In this document: piece after piece, positions 34,810 to 43,169 of the stretch
Numbering within the stretch: position 1 is the first letter of the stretch
Layout: the number at the start of each line of letters is the position of its first letter
The notes under the pieces: model-generated
The model's input: only the letters and a program-made list of their open reading frames with translations
Told to the model about the DNA's origin: nothing
Database searches by the model: none
NCBI RefSeq assembly: GCF_003853645.1
Contig: NZ_QTPO01000008.1
Coordinates: 1-64,000 of the forward strand
DNA: 64,000 bases
From: Burkholderia sp. Bp9143
GTDB taxonomy: Bacteria > Pseudomonadota > Gammaproteobacteria > Burkholderiales > Burkholderiaceae
Direction of reading: 5' to 3'
Position numbers and translations under genes: made by a program

Positions 34810-34839
34810 GTCGCTCCTCGCGTTGTGTTTTCCATCCGT

Positions 34840-34853
34840 TCGAGCCGGTTTGA
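34840..34853. promoter_or_regulatory. LacI-type operator O1
   Basis: TCGAGCCGGTTTGA shares the CCGG core and right arm with the two sites nearer the levansucrase gene. It sits 30 bases upstream of the repressor start, suited to autoregulation. Its left arm is degenerate. Confidence 0.6.
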
Positions 34854-34899
34854 GGCAATTATTTCCGAATGGTAGTTATTACCGTCAAATATTTATCTT

Positions 34900-34928
34900 T
34901 TGACGTCCAAACCGGTTTGAAATAGCAT
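34900..34928 (+). promoter_or_regulatory. Promoter of the levan operon with operator O2 in its spacer
   Basis: TTGACG (34900-34905) and TAGCAT (34923-34928) are 17 bases apart. The spacer holds the palindrome TCCAAACCGGTTTGA (34906-34920), so repressor would cover the RNA polymerase contact zone. Start of transcription would be near 34935. Confidence 0.8.
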
Positions 34929-34943
34929 CCGAACCGGTTTGGA
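34929..34943. promoter_or_regulatory. LacI-type operator O3 over the transcription start
   Basis: CCGAACCGGTTTGGA is centred 22 bases (about two helical turns) downstream of O2 and overlaps the predicted start point. The matching cores and in-phase spacing indicate paired binding on one DNA face. Confidence 0.75.
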
Positions 34944-34997
34944 CATCGATGCCACCGTCAGTCGTTCCCTCTCACCGTCAACGGAAACAACGCCGAC

Positions 34998-36575
34998 ATG
35001 ACTTACTTTCCTTTTTGCCGCGCGACTGCGGCCAAACGTTTGCTGTTCGCCGGCGCCGCACTGGCCGCCTTCGCGACCGCCGCGCACGCGCAGACCGCCG
35101 GCGCGCCCACGCCCACGCCGCACACGCAGCAGGCATACGACCCCGAGGGCAACTTCACGATGCGCTGGACCCGCGCGGACATCCGCCAGATCGTCGCGCA
35201 GTCGCACACGGCCGGCGCCGACAAGAATTCGCTGCCGCAAGCGCTGACGATGCCCGACATCCCGCAGGACTTCCCGCTGATCAACTCGAACGTGTGGGTG
35301 TGGGACACCTGGCCGCTGGCCGACCTGCGGGCGAACCAGCTCAGCTACAAGGGCTGGGAGGTGATCTTCTCGCTCACCGCCGATCCGCACGCGGGCTACA
35401 CGTTCGATGACCGTCACGTCCATGCGCGCATCGGCTTCTTCTATCGCCGCGCCGGCATTCCCACGTCGCAGCGGCCCGCGAACGGCGGCTGGACCTGGGG
35501 CGGCCACCTGTTCCCGGACGGCGCGAGCGCCAAGGTGTTCGGCACGTCGCCAATGACCAACAACGCCGAATGGTCGGGCTCGGCGCGCCTCACGCACGGC
35601 GACAACGTCAGCCTCTATTACACCGCGACGTCGTTCAACCGCTCCGCGCCCGGCGGCGCCGACATCACGCCGCCGCAGGCGATCATCACGCGCGCCGACG
35701 GCCACATCCAGGCCGACGACAAGCACGTGTGGTTCACCGGCTTCGACGATCACAAGGCGCTGCTGCAGCCGGACGGCAACTACTACCAGACCGGTCAGCA
35801 AAACACCTACTTCTCGTTCCGCGATCCGTTCGTGTTCACCGATCCCGCGCACCCGGGCAAGACCTACTTGGTGTTCGAAGGCAATACGGGCGGCCAGCGC
35901 GGCGCCCGCACCTGTAACGAGGCCGACCTCGGCTATGCGCCGAACGATCCGTACAGGGAAGACCTCAACGCCGTGATGAACTCGGGCGCAGTGTATCAAA
36001 AGGCCAATGTCGGCCTGGCGGTCGCGACGAACCCGCAGCTCACCGAATGGAAGTTCCTGCCGCCGATCCTGTCGGCGAATTGCGTCGACGACCAGACCGA
36101 GCGCCCGCAGATCTATCTGAAGGACGGCAAGTACTACCTGTTCACGATCAGCCACCGCACGACGATGGCCGCGGGCGTCGACGGGCCGGACGGCGTCTAC
36201 GGCTTCGTCGGCAACGGCATCCGCAGCGACTTCCAGCCGCTGAACGGCGGCAGCGGTCTCGTACTCGGCAACCCGACCGACTTCTCCGCGCCGGCCGGCG
36301 CGCCGTATGCACAGGACCCGAACCAGAACCCGCGCGAATTCCAGTCGTATTCGCACTACGTGATGCCGGGCGGGCTCGTCGAGTCGTTCATCGATGCGAT
36401 CGGTCCGCGTCGCGGCGGCACGCTCGCGCCGACGGTGAAGGTCAACATCAACGGCACGTCGACGGCGGTCGACCGCGCGTACGGGCGCGGCGGTCTCGGC
36501 GGGTACGGCGAAATCCCGTCGAACCTGCCGGCGACGGGCGCCGGTCACAACGACGGCCCGGGCACCCGGCCGTAA
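34998..36575 (+). CDS. sacB: Levansucrase (GH68), secreted
   Basis: 525 residues. A cleavable signal peptide ends at about AHA-Q (residues 29-32). The five-bladed propeller catalytic residues are all present: nucleophile D103 in VWVWDTWPL, transition-state stabiliser D276 in FRDPF, and acid/base E368 in TERPQ. It splits sucrose and polymerises the fructose to levan or fructooligosaccharides, releasing glucose. The length and signal resemble LsdA/Lsc-type enzymes of Gram-negatives. It is the first gene under the LacI-operated promoter and is followed by a fructosidase, but no sucrose permease is nearby. Confidence 0.93.
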   Translation: MTYFPFCRATAAKRLLFAGAALAAFATAAHAQTAGAPTPTPHTQQAYDPEGNFTMRWTRADIRQIVAQSHTAGADKNSLPQALTMPDIPQDFPLINSNVWVWDTWPLADLRANQLSYKGWEVIFSLTADPHAGYTFDDRHVHARIGFFYRRAGIPTSQRPANGGWTWGGHLFPDGASAKVFGTSPMTNNAEWSGSARLTHGDNVSLYYTATSFNRSAPGGADITPPQAIITRADGHIQADDKHVWFTGFDDHKALLQPDGNYYQTGQQNTYFSFRDPFVFTDPAHPGKTYLVFEGNTGGQRGARTCNEADLGYAPNDPYREDLNAVMNSGAVYQKANVGLAVATNPQLTEWKFLPPILSANCVDDQTERPQIYLKDGKYYLFTISHRTTMAAGVDGPDGVYGFVGNGIRSDFQPLNGGSGLVLGNPTDFSAPAGAPYAQDPNQNPREFQSYSHYVMPGGLVESFIDAIGPRRGGTLAPTVKVNINGTSTAVDRAYGRGGLGGYGEIPSNLPATGAGHNDGPGTRP

Positions 36576-36603
36576 CGGCGAGGCCGCGTAGCCGGCTCGT
36601 TCC

Positions 36604-36645
36604 GCAGGCGCGCATCGCGCGTGTCGCGTGTGCGCCTGCTTTTTC
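36604..36645 (+). terminator. Terminator or attenuator after levansucrase
   Basis: An 11-bp GC-rich stem (GCAGGCGCGCA and TGTGCGCCTGC, one G-T pair) is followed at once by TTTTTC, about 30 bases past the stop codon. It would reduce transcription into the downstream fructosidase gene. Confidence 0.75.
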
Positions 36646-36658
36646 TGTTCCGCAAACC

Positions 36659-36694
36659 GCGCATGCCGCCGTTATACGCGGCATGCGCCCTTTT
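36659..36694 (+). terminator. Second hairpin before the fructosidase gene
   Basis: GCGCATGCCGC and GCGGCATGCGC form a perfect 11-bp stem with an eight-base loop, then CCTTTT. In tandem with the preceding hairpin it strengthens termination or protects the upstream mRNA 3' end. Confidence 0.65.
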
Positions 36695-36726
36695 CCCGCT
36701 TCGCGCAGCGAAGCACGGAACCCCGC

Positions 36727-38373
36727 ATGAGATCGACGTTTTTCCGCTTTTCCTTCCGGATCGCCGGGCTGCTGCTCGCGTGCGCGGCCGGCATGCAGAC
36801 CGCCCACGCGACTTGCGCCGCGCCATCCGCAAGCGGCACGCCGCAATGGCGACCCGCGCTGCATTACACGCCGCAACGCAACTGGATGAACGATCCGAAC
36901 GGCCTCGTTTACGAAAACGGCCGCTATCACCTGTTCTATCAATACAACCCGCTCGGCCACGACTGGGGCAACATGTCGTGGGGCCATGCGACCAGCACCG
37001 ATCTCGTCCACTGGCGCGAGCACCCGGTCGCGATGCGCGCGAACGCGACGGAGGAAATCTTCTCCGGCTCGATCGTCGCCGACACGCACAACACGTCCGG
37101 CCTCGGCGCACCGGGCCAAACGCCGCTCGTCGCGCTTTATACGAGCGTCTACAAGGCCGGTTCCGGTCACGCACCCGGCACGCAGGCGCAATCGCTCGCG
37201 TACAGCCTCGACCACGGCGCGACGTGGCAGCCCTACGCACACAATCCGGTGCTCACGCTCGATCCGGAATCGAAGCAGTTCCGCGACCCGAAGGTGTCGT
37301 GGTACGCGCCGGGACGCTACTGGCTGATGACGACCGTCGTCGCCGATGCGCAGGTCGTGAAGCTCTACCGTTCCGACGACCTCACCCACTGGTCGTTCCT
37401 GAGCGACTTCACGCTGCCGGACGTGCCCCACGCGGGTGTGCTGTGGGAGATGCCCGACCTCGTGCCGCTGCCTGTCGACGACGATCCGCGACACATCAAG
37501 TGGGTGATGATCGTCAACGTCAACCCGTGGTCGATCGCCGGCGGTTCCGGCGCGATGTATTTCGTCGGCGACTTCGACGGCCGCACGTTCGTTCCCGATC
37601 GCGTCGCGCCGGCCGGTTCCGATCCCGCGCAATTCCGCTGGGTCGATCATGGCGCCGACTTCTATGCGGCCGGCACGTTCTCCGGCGCGCCGGGCGCGCG
37701 CCCGGTCGCGATTGCCTGGATGAGCAACTGGGACTACGCGGCGAAAGTGCCGACGGCACCGTGGCGGGGCGCGACGGCGTTGCCGCGCGAACTTGCGCTG
37801 AAGACGATCGGCGGCGAACCGACGCTCGTCGTGACACCGGCCACTGCGTTCGATGCGTGGGCCGACGGGCGGCCCGCCGTGCACGAAGGCGATCTGCGCG
37901 TCGACTCCGCCACGCGCGCACTGTCGGCCGCGACGCGCGGGGTCGCGCAGCGCATCACGGTGACGATCGCGCCGCAGGGCGCGGCCCGCGCGGGCTTGAT
38001 CGTCCGCGGCTCGGCGGACGGCGCGATCGGCACCCGGATCGTGTACGACACCGCGAAGCGCACGCTGACGCTCGACCGCTCCCGCTCCGGCGCGACGGAT
38101 TTCGCCGGCACGTTCAGCCGCGAGCACATCGTCGATCTGCCGCTCGAGCACGGACGCCTGCAGCTCGAAATCGTCGTCGATCGCGGTTCGGTCGAAGTGT
38201 TCGCGAACGGCGGCCGCGTCGCATTGACGGACCTGGTCTTTCCGCCGCTCGATGCGGATCGCGTCGCCGTGTTCGCCGAGCACGGGAGCGCGACGTTCTC
38301 GGGACTGACGGTGACGCAGCTCCTCGCGCGCGATCGGGCCGACGAGACCCGCGACGCATGTGCATCGCGCTAG
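36727..38373 (+). CDS. GH32 fructan hydrolase (levanase/exo-inulinase-like), secreted
   Basis: 548 residues. A signal peptide ends near AHA-T (residue 26-29). The catalytic trio is intact: D56 in WMNDPNG, D187 in FRDPK, and E241 in EMPDL. The C-terminal beta-sandwich (about 390-540) holds IVVDRGSVEVFANGG. It would release fructose from levan made by the preceding enzyme. The ATG at 36727 gives the signal sequence; an earlier GTG frame would run through the terminator hairpins. Two hairpins separate it from levansucrase, so it may be expressed at a lower level. Confidence 0.92.
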   Translation: MRSTFFRFSFRIAGLLLACAAGMQTAHATCAAPSASGTPQWRPALHYTPQRNWMNDPNGLVYENGRYHLFYQYNPLGHDWGNMSWGHATSTDLVHWREHPVAMRANATEEIFSGSIVADTHNTSGLGAPGQTPLVALYTSVYKAGSGHAPGTQAQSLAYSLDHGATWQPYAHNPVLTLDPESKQFRDPKVSWYAPGRYWLMTTVVADAQVVKLYRSDDLTHWSFLSDFTLPDVPHAGVLWEMPDLVPLPVDDDPRHIKWVMIVNVNPWSIAGGSGAMYFVGDFDGRTFVPDRVAPAGSDPAQFRWVDHGADFYAAGTFSGAPGARPVAIAWMSNWDYAAKVPTAPWRGATALPRELALKTIGGEPTLVVTPATAFDAWADGRPAVHEGDLRVDSATRALSAATRGVAQRITVTIAPQGAARAGLIVRGSADGAIGTRIVYDTAKRTLTLDRSRSGATDFAGTFSREHIVDLPLEHGRLQLEIVVDRGSVEVFANGGRVALTDLVFPPLDADRVAVFAEHGSATFSGLTVTQLLARDRADETRDACASR

Positions 38374-38444
38374 CAATGTGATTCGACGGCGGGGCTGCGC
38401 CACCCGACATCACGTCAGGCGATGCAGCCCCGCCGGTGTCACGC

Positions 38445-39194
38445 TCAGAGCAGGCCCATCCCGCCCGACGCGATGATTTCCGCGCCGACGATGAATGCGG
38501 ACTCGGGCGCGCTCAGGTGCAGCACCGTCGACGCGATTTCATCCGGCGTGCCGAACCGGCCGATCGGAACCAGCCCCTTGATCTTGTCGGCCGTCTCGTC
38601 GAGCGTCGCCGCATCGAGGCCGAGCTTGCCGTACAGCGGCGTCTGGACCGGGCCGGGGCTCACCACGTTCACCCGCACGCCGTGCGGCAGCAGTTCCGTC
38701 GACAGCGTCTTCGCGAACGAATTGACGGCCGCCTTGCTCGCCGCATACACGGACGAACCCGGCATCCCGATATGCGCGTTGATCGAGCCGTTGATCACGA
38801 TCGACGCGCCGCGGTTCAGCAGCGGCACCAGCGCCTGGATCTGGAAATACGCGCCCTTCACGTTGGTGTTGAACACGAGGTCCCACATCGCTTCGTCGCT
38901 ATCCGCGAACGGCGCGAGTTTCGCGACGCCCGCATTGATGAACACGGCGTCGAGCCGCGCGCCGGACGCCGCGATCGCGTCCGCCAGCGATCGCGCCGAC
39001 GCGACGCTGCCGGCCTCGTTGCGGATCGCGAGCGCGCCGCTGCCGAGCGTCTCGCGCGCGGCGTCGAGCGTCTGCTCGTCGCGCCCGGTGATGATGACCC
39101 GCGCGCCTTCGGCCGCGAATGCCCGTGCCGCCGCCAGGCCGATGCCGCTGTTGCCGCCCGTGACGAGTACCGTTTTTCCTTCGAAGCGTTGCAT
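38445..39194 (-). CDS. Short-chain dehydrogenase/reductase
   Basis: 249 residues. Cofactor loop TGGNSGIG (13-20), NAG in FINAGVAKL, catalytic Ser in VINGSINAH, and YAASK for Tyr/Lys, all as in classical SDRs. AAAGGAGAACATC precedes the ATG at 39194. It lies downstream of a LysR gene on the same strand (146 bases), a pattern in which the regulator usually activates the dehydrogenase. The substrate is unknown, though a quinone or aldehyde role is common in this subgroup. Confidence 0.9.
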   Translation of the reverse strand: MQRFEGKTVLVTGGNSGIGLAAARAFAAEGARVIITGRDEQTLDAARETLGSGALAIRNEAGSVASARSLADAIAASGARLDAVFINAGVAKLAPFADSDEAMWDLVFNTNVKGAYFQIQALVPLLNRGASIVINGSINAHIGMPGSSVYAASKAAVNSFAKTLSTELLPHGVRVNVVSPGPVQTPLYGKLGLDAATLDETADKIKGLVPIGRFGTPDEIASTVLHLSAPESAFIVGAEIIASGGMGLL

Positions 39195-39340
39195 GATGTT
39201 CTCCTTTGAACCGGTGAGTTGACCGTGAACACAGGATGCGCGCGGCGCCCGGCCTTGCCGTACGTCCGGCGCGGCAGACATGTTCGAAATCTTCGAACGT
39301 GTTTGCCTGAGCCCGTCCGTCGCGTGCCCGCCTGGCGCCC

Positions 39341-40258
39341 TCAGCCCGACACGTCGATCCCGTCGAGCAGGCGCTGCGCGAGCCGCGGTTCGCGGAGTTG
39401 CTCCAGCCACCATTGCAGGGCACGGCCGTCGCGATCGCCGCGCCATGCGACATACAGCACGTTCGGCTCGCGCGGATCGGCCGTTTCCTTCTCGACGAGC
39501 TCGCCGCGCGCGAGCAGCGACGCGACCCGCCGCCGCGGCACCCAGCCGACGCCGAGCCCGTCTCGCTGCGCGAGGATCTTCGCGCGCATCGACGGCACCG
39601 CGAGCACCGCCTGCCCGCCGAGCAGCCCATATGCGCGACCGACGACCCGCCGCGACGAATCGGCGACGACGACCGCGCGATGCGCGCCGATCGCGTCCCG
39701 GGTCAGCCGCTCGCCCGCCGACGCCAGCGGATGGCGCGGCGATACGGCGAACACCCATTCCATCGCGCCGAGTTCGAACCACTTGAAGCCCGGAATCGCC
39801 GGCGGCTCGTTGGTCGCGCCGACGACCAGATCCGCGCGACCGTCGCGCAGCGCTTCCCAGGTGCCGCCGAGCACTTCGTGCGTGAAACGCAGCGACACGC
39901 CCGACTCGAGCGCATCGAATGCGCGGACGACCGGCAGCAGCGTATCGAATTCCAGCACCTCGTCGCTGACGATCCACAATCGGTCCTCCCAGCCGCTCGC
40001 GACCTGCCGCACGCGCTGCGTGAGCCGTGCGACGTCCAGCGCAAGGCGCGATGCCTCGTCGGTCAGCAACTGGCCGGCCGGCGTGAGCTGCAGACGGTAG
40101 CCGCGCCGGTCGAACAGCAGCGCGTCGAAGCGCGTTTCGAGCTGCCGCGCGGCGTGCGACACGGTCGATGGCGCCTTGCCGAGCCGCGCGGCCGCCCGCG
40201 ACAGGCTGCCGGTGGCGCGGATCGCATCGAGCAGCGCGAGTTCGTCTTCGGACAGCAT
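39341..40258 (-). CDS. LysR-family transcriptional regulator
   Basis: 305 residues. N-terminal helix-turn-helix (LALLDAIRATGSLSRAAARLGKAPSTVSHAARQLE) and standard effector domain. The start at 40258 is supported by GGAG upstream and gives the normal N-terminus MLSEDELALLDAI. It is divergent from a MocR regulator (160 bases) and tandem with the SDR gene, which it probably controls. Residue pattern FDTLLPVVRAFD and HEVLGGTWEAL resembles quinone/electrophile-responsive LysRs, which is a guess. Confidence 0.88.
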   Translation of the reverse strand: MLSEDELALLDAIRATGSLSRAAARLGKAPSTVSHAARQLETRFDALLFDRRGYRLQLTPAGQLLTDEASRLALDVARLTQRVRQVASGWEDRLWIVSDEVLEFDTLLPVVRAFDALESGVSLRFTHEVLGGTWEALRDGRADLVVGATNEPPAIPGFKWFELGAMEWVFAVSPRHPLASAGERLTRDAIGAHRAVVVADSSRRVVGRAYGLLGGQAVLAVPSMRAKILAQRDGLGVGWVPRRRVASLLARGELVEKETADPREPNVLYVAWRGDRDGRALQWWLEQLREPRLAQRLLDGIDVSG

Positions 40259-40418
40259 GAGGGCACTCCGGTCGGGGATTGTGGTGGATCGTAAGGCACC
40301 GGCGAGCGGCGGTCCAATCGAATGGCGCTGTGCCCGGTGCGCGGCGGATGCCGGGCCGGCCATGAACTTCCGGTATGCTGATCGACATCAAATCCGAGCA
40401 TTCAAGGTAACCACTGCG

Positions 40419-41903
40419 ATGGACATCGCGATTCGCATCGAAGGCCGTCACGACCTCACCGGGCAAATCTTCCGGCAGTTGCGCACCGCGATCGTCGACG
40501 GGCGGCTCGAAGGCGGCGCCCGGCTGCCGTCGACGCGCGATCTCGCGAAGCAGCTCGGCGTGTCGCGCAAGACGACGCTTGACGCGTTCGAGCGTCTCGT
40601 CGCCGAGGGTTACCTGAACACGCGCGCGGGCGACGGCACGTTCGTCGCCGACGGCCTCGCGCGGGTGCCGCATGCGGCGGCGGCCTCCACACCATCGCTC
40701 GTCGAGGACACGCCGCCTGTCCACGCCGTCGACGCACGCGCCCTGTGGGACGACCTGCCCGACGCGCTCGCGATGCCCGCGCCGCAGGACTCGCCCGCCT
40801 TCGACTTCCGCGGCGGCGTGACCGACAAGACGCTGTTCCCGTTCGACGCGTGGCGCCGCTGCCTGCATCACGCGTTGCGCCAGCAGGCTCGCGGCCCCGG
40901 CCAGTACCACGAGCCGGCGGGCGATCCGCAGTTGCGCGGCGCGATCGCGCGCTACGTCGCGTTCAGCCGCGCGGTCGCGTGCGGCTGGGACGACGTGCTC
41001 GTCACGCAAGGCGCGCAACAGGCGCTCGACCTGATCGCGCGCGTGGTCGTGCGGCCGGGCGACGTCGTCGCGGTCGAGAATCCCGGCTATCCGCCGGCCC
41101 GCGCGGCGTTCGCGTCGCTCGGCGCGACGGTGATCGGCGTGCCGGTCGACGCGCACGGCCTCGTCACCGAGCAGCTGCCCGACGACGCGCGCCTCGTCTA
41201 CGTGACGCCGTCGCACCAGTTCCCGCTCGGCATGCCGATGACGCTGGACCGGCGCGTCGCGCTGCTCGAATGGGCGCAGCGCCGCCGCGCGGTGATCATC
41301 GAGGACGACTACGACGGCGAGTTCCGCTTCGAAGGCCGGCCGGTGGAGTCGCTGAAGAGCCTCGACCGCACCGGCCTCGTCGCGTACGTCGGCACGTTCT
41401 CGAAGACGATCTTTCCCGAACTGCGGATCGGCTACGCGATTCCGCCGCGCGCGCTGCGCGGCGCGCTCGCCAAGGCGAAGCAGATCGTCGACTGGCATAC
41501 CTGCACGCTGACGCAGGCGGCGCTCGCGCGCTTCATGCTCGAAGGCGATTTCGCGCGTCACCTGCGGCGCGTGCAGAAGCACTACGACGCGCGCCGCAAG
41601 ATGCTGCTCGCGCATCTGCGCGGCGACCTCGCGCCGTGGTTCGAACCGATCGTGCCGACCGCCGGCATCCACCTCGCCGCGCACCTGAAACCGGGGCTCG
41701 ACGAAGCCGCGCTGGTCCGCGCGGCGCGCGAGCACGACATCGGCCTGTACGGGATCTCGGCGTTCCACGTCGGCTCGGCGGCGCGCGCGGGGCTGCTGTT
41801 CGGCTATGGCGGGATCGACGCGCTGCGCATCGACGCCGCGCTCGCCAAGCTGGCCGCGCTGCTGGATTCGGGCAGTGTCGGCAACGCGCAACTGGTTACC
41901 TGA
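40419..41903 (+). CDS. MocR-family regulator (GntR HTH fused to aminotransferase fold)
   Basis: 494 residues. GntR winged helix at residues 1-75 (LTGQIFRQLRTAIVDGRLEGG, STRDLAKQLGVSRKTT), then a class I aminotransferase-like domain that binds PLP: the lysine lies in GTFSKTIFPELRIGY (about residue 326-340). Such proteins sense PLP, often with an amino-acid-like effector. AAGGTAACC precedes the start. The next gene (AhpD-like) begins 95 bases downstream with GGCCA repeats between, so it is the likely target. Confidence 0.9.
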   Translation: MDIAIRIEGRHDLTGQIFRQLRTAIVDGRLEGGARLPSTRDLAKQLGVSRKTTLDAFERLVAEGYLNTRAGDGTFVADGLARVPHAAAASTPSLVEDTPPVHAVDARALWDDLPDALAMPAPQDSPAFDFRGGVTDKTLFPFDAWRRCLHHALRQQARGPGQYHEPAGDPQLRGAIARYVAFSRAVACGWDDVLVTQGAQQALDLIARVVVRPGDVVAVENPGYPPARAAFASLGATVIGVPVDAHGLVTEQLPDDARLVYVTPSHQFPLGMPMTLDRRVALLEWAQRRRAVIIEDDYDGEFRFEGRPVESLKSLDRTGLVAYVGTFSKTIFPELRIGYAIPPRALRGALAKAKQIVDWHTCTLTQAALARFMLEGDFARHLRRVQKHYDARRKMLLAHLRGDLAPWFEPIVPTAGIHLAAHLKPGLDEAALVRAAREHDIGLYGISAFHVGSAARAGLLFGYGGIDALRIDAALAKLAALLDSGSVGNAQLVT

Positions 41904-41917
41904 ATTTTCCCGGAATT

Positions 41918-41935
41918 GGCCATTCAAGCAGGCCA
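41918..41935 (+). promoter_or_regulatory. Direct repeats, candidate MocR site
   Basis: Two GGCCA copies start 13 bases apart (41918 and 41931), between the MocR gene and the AhpD-like gene, about 65 bases before its start. MocR proteins commonly bind direct repeats. Assignment is by position. Confidence 0.4.
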
Positions 41936-41998
41936 GTGGCACGCCTAAAGTGGGTCCTGTCGCGCCACCGAGCGCACCCAACCGAAAAAGGACCTGCC

Positions 41999-42436
41999 AT
42001 GCAACCGCGCCTGAACTTCTATGCCGCCAGCCCGAACGCGATCAAGGTGATGCGCAACGCCGAGGAATTCCTCGCGAAAAGCGCGATCGAGAAGCCGCTT
42101 GCCGAACTCGTCCGGCTGCGCGCGTCGCAGATCAACGGCTGTGCGTTCTGCGTCGACATGCACACCACCGATGCGCGCAAGGGCGGCGAGACCGATCGCC
42201 GCCTCGCGACGGTCGTCGTCTGGCGCGAAACGCCGTTCTTCACCGAGCGCGAACGCGCGGCGCTGGAATGGACCGAAGCGCTGACGCTGGTCGCCGACAA
42301 CCACGTGCCCGATGCCGTCTGGGAGGCCGTGAAGCCGCATTTCAGCGATGAAGAGCTGTTCGACCTGTCGATGCTGATCGCGACGATCAACTCGTGGAAC
42401 CGCTTCGCGATCGCGTTCCGCAAGCTGCCCGAGTAA
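41999..42436 (+). CDS. AhpD-like/carboxymuconolactone decarboxylase family protein
   Basis: 145 residues, all-helical. The redox CxxC plus His motif of AhpD-like proteins is present: NGCAFCVDMHT (about 47-57). Members act as alkylhydroperoxidases or have unknown redox functions; gamma-carboxymuconolactone decarboxylation is unlikely, since the CxxC form is the peroxidase-like one. AAAAAGGACC lies close to the start. It is followed after 10 bases by a periplasmic cupin gene, probably cotranscribed. Confidence 0.88.
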   Translation: MQPRLNFYAASPNAIKVMRNAEEFLAKSAIEKPLAELVRLRASQINGCAFCVDMHTTDARKGGETDRRLATVVVWRETPFFTERERAALEWTEALTLVADNHVPDAVWEAVKPHFSDEELFDLSMLIATINSWNRFAIAFRKLPE

Positions 42437-42446
42437 GGAGACGACG

Positions 42447-42872
42447 ATGACGCGCTCCAGCGCCCTTCTCCGCCGCGCGATGCTGTGCACGTCGCTCGCG
42501 CTCGGCGCCGCACTGCCGGCCGCCGCCCACGCGCACGATGCCGGCGACAACGTGCACGCGATCATGCAACAGGCCGTGCCCGAAGCGCCCGGCAAGCTCG
42601 CCGTCGTCGCGACCGTCGACTATGCGCCCGGCCAGGCGTCCGAAGCGCACAAGCACCTCGGCTCGGTGTTCGCGGTCGTGTCGAAGGGCGAAGTGCTGTC
42701 GCAGGTGAACGACGGCCCCGTGCGCCGCTATCGCGCCGGCGAAGGCTGGTACGAGGCGCCCAGTTCGCGCCACCTGGTGTCGCGCAATGCGAGCGCGACC
42801 GAACCCGCGCAACTCGTCGTGTTCGGGCTGACGGGCGAGCACGCGCCGCTGAAGTCGCCGATCGATCAGTGA
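42447..42872 (+). CDS. Periplasmic cupin protein
   Basis: 141 residues with a Sec signal (ALGAALPAAAHAH, cleavage near residue 28-30) and a single cupin barrel. Metal ligands are visible in SEAHKHLGSVFAVVSKGEV and a downstream SSRHLVSRN. GTAAGGAG just before the ATG, 10 bases after the AhpD-like gene, shows an operon. It is a small quercetinase/DUF-type cupin of unknown substrate, probably acting on peroxides or aromatics together with the AhpD-like protein. Confidence 0.82.
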   Translation: MTRSSALLRRAMLCTSLALGAALPAAAHAHDAGDNVHAIMQQAVPEAPGKLAVVATVDYAPGQASEAHKHLGSVFAVVSKGEVLSQVNDGPVRRYRAGEGWYEAPSSRHLVSRNASATEPAQLVVFGLTGEHAPLKSPIDQ

Positions 42873-42883
42873 CGACGTTTCAG

Positions 42884-42911
42884 GGGTGCGTGCCGTGTCG
42901 GGCACGCACCC
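42884..42911. terminator. Hairpin after the cupin gene
   Basis: GGGTGCGTGCC and GGCACGCACCC form a perfect 11-bp stem with a six-base loop, eleven bases after the stop. It lacks a T tract, so termination would need help; it could also stabilise the mRNA. Confidence 0.5.
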
Positions 42912-43133
42912 GTGCTGCACGGCCGGCTGCCCGGCCCGTGCCGCGCGGCAGCCTCACCGGTTCCAGCCGCGTCCGCTCCGCCGTTTCCCCCGCCGCTTCC
43001 CCGCCGCTTCCCCATTAGCCGCTCCCTACATTCCGCCGCCGGCACACGGCCCTTCGCCGCGCCGCCGCCCGGCTCGTCCGCACCGCCATTCGACGCTCCC
43101 CTGATCGCGATCAACGCGGGCGAAAAACCTTCC

Positions 43134-43162
43134 TTGAAATTAACTAACTCATCAATTAGCGT
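43134..43162 (+). promoter_or_regulatory. Promoter and TetR operator of the ABC efflux operon
   Basis: TTGAAA (43134-43139) and TAGCGT (43157-43162) are 17 bases apart. The AT-rich spacer carries TAACTAACTCATCAATTAG, in which CTAA and TTAG arms face each other, an arrangement like the operators of CecR/YbiH-type TetR proteins. The TetR gene starts just downstream (43170). Confidence 0.6.
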
Positions 43163-43169
43163 CGATTTC

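Noticed and set aside
38445-41981. A 1178-codon minus-strand frame that would fuse the SDR gene to upstream sequence
   Set aside because: Only the last 249 codons (from 39194) look like a protein; the rest is the antisense of the LysR/MocR region.
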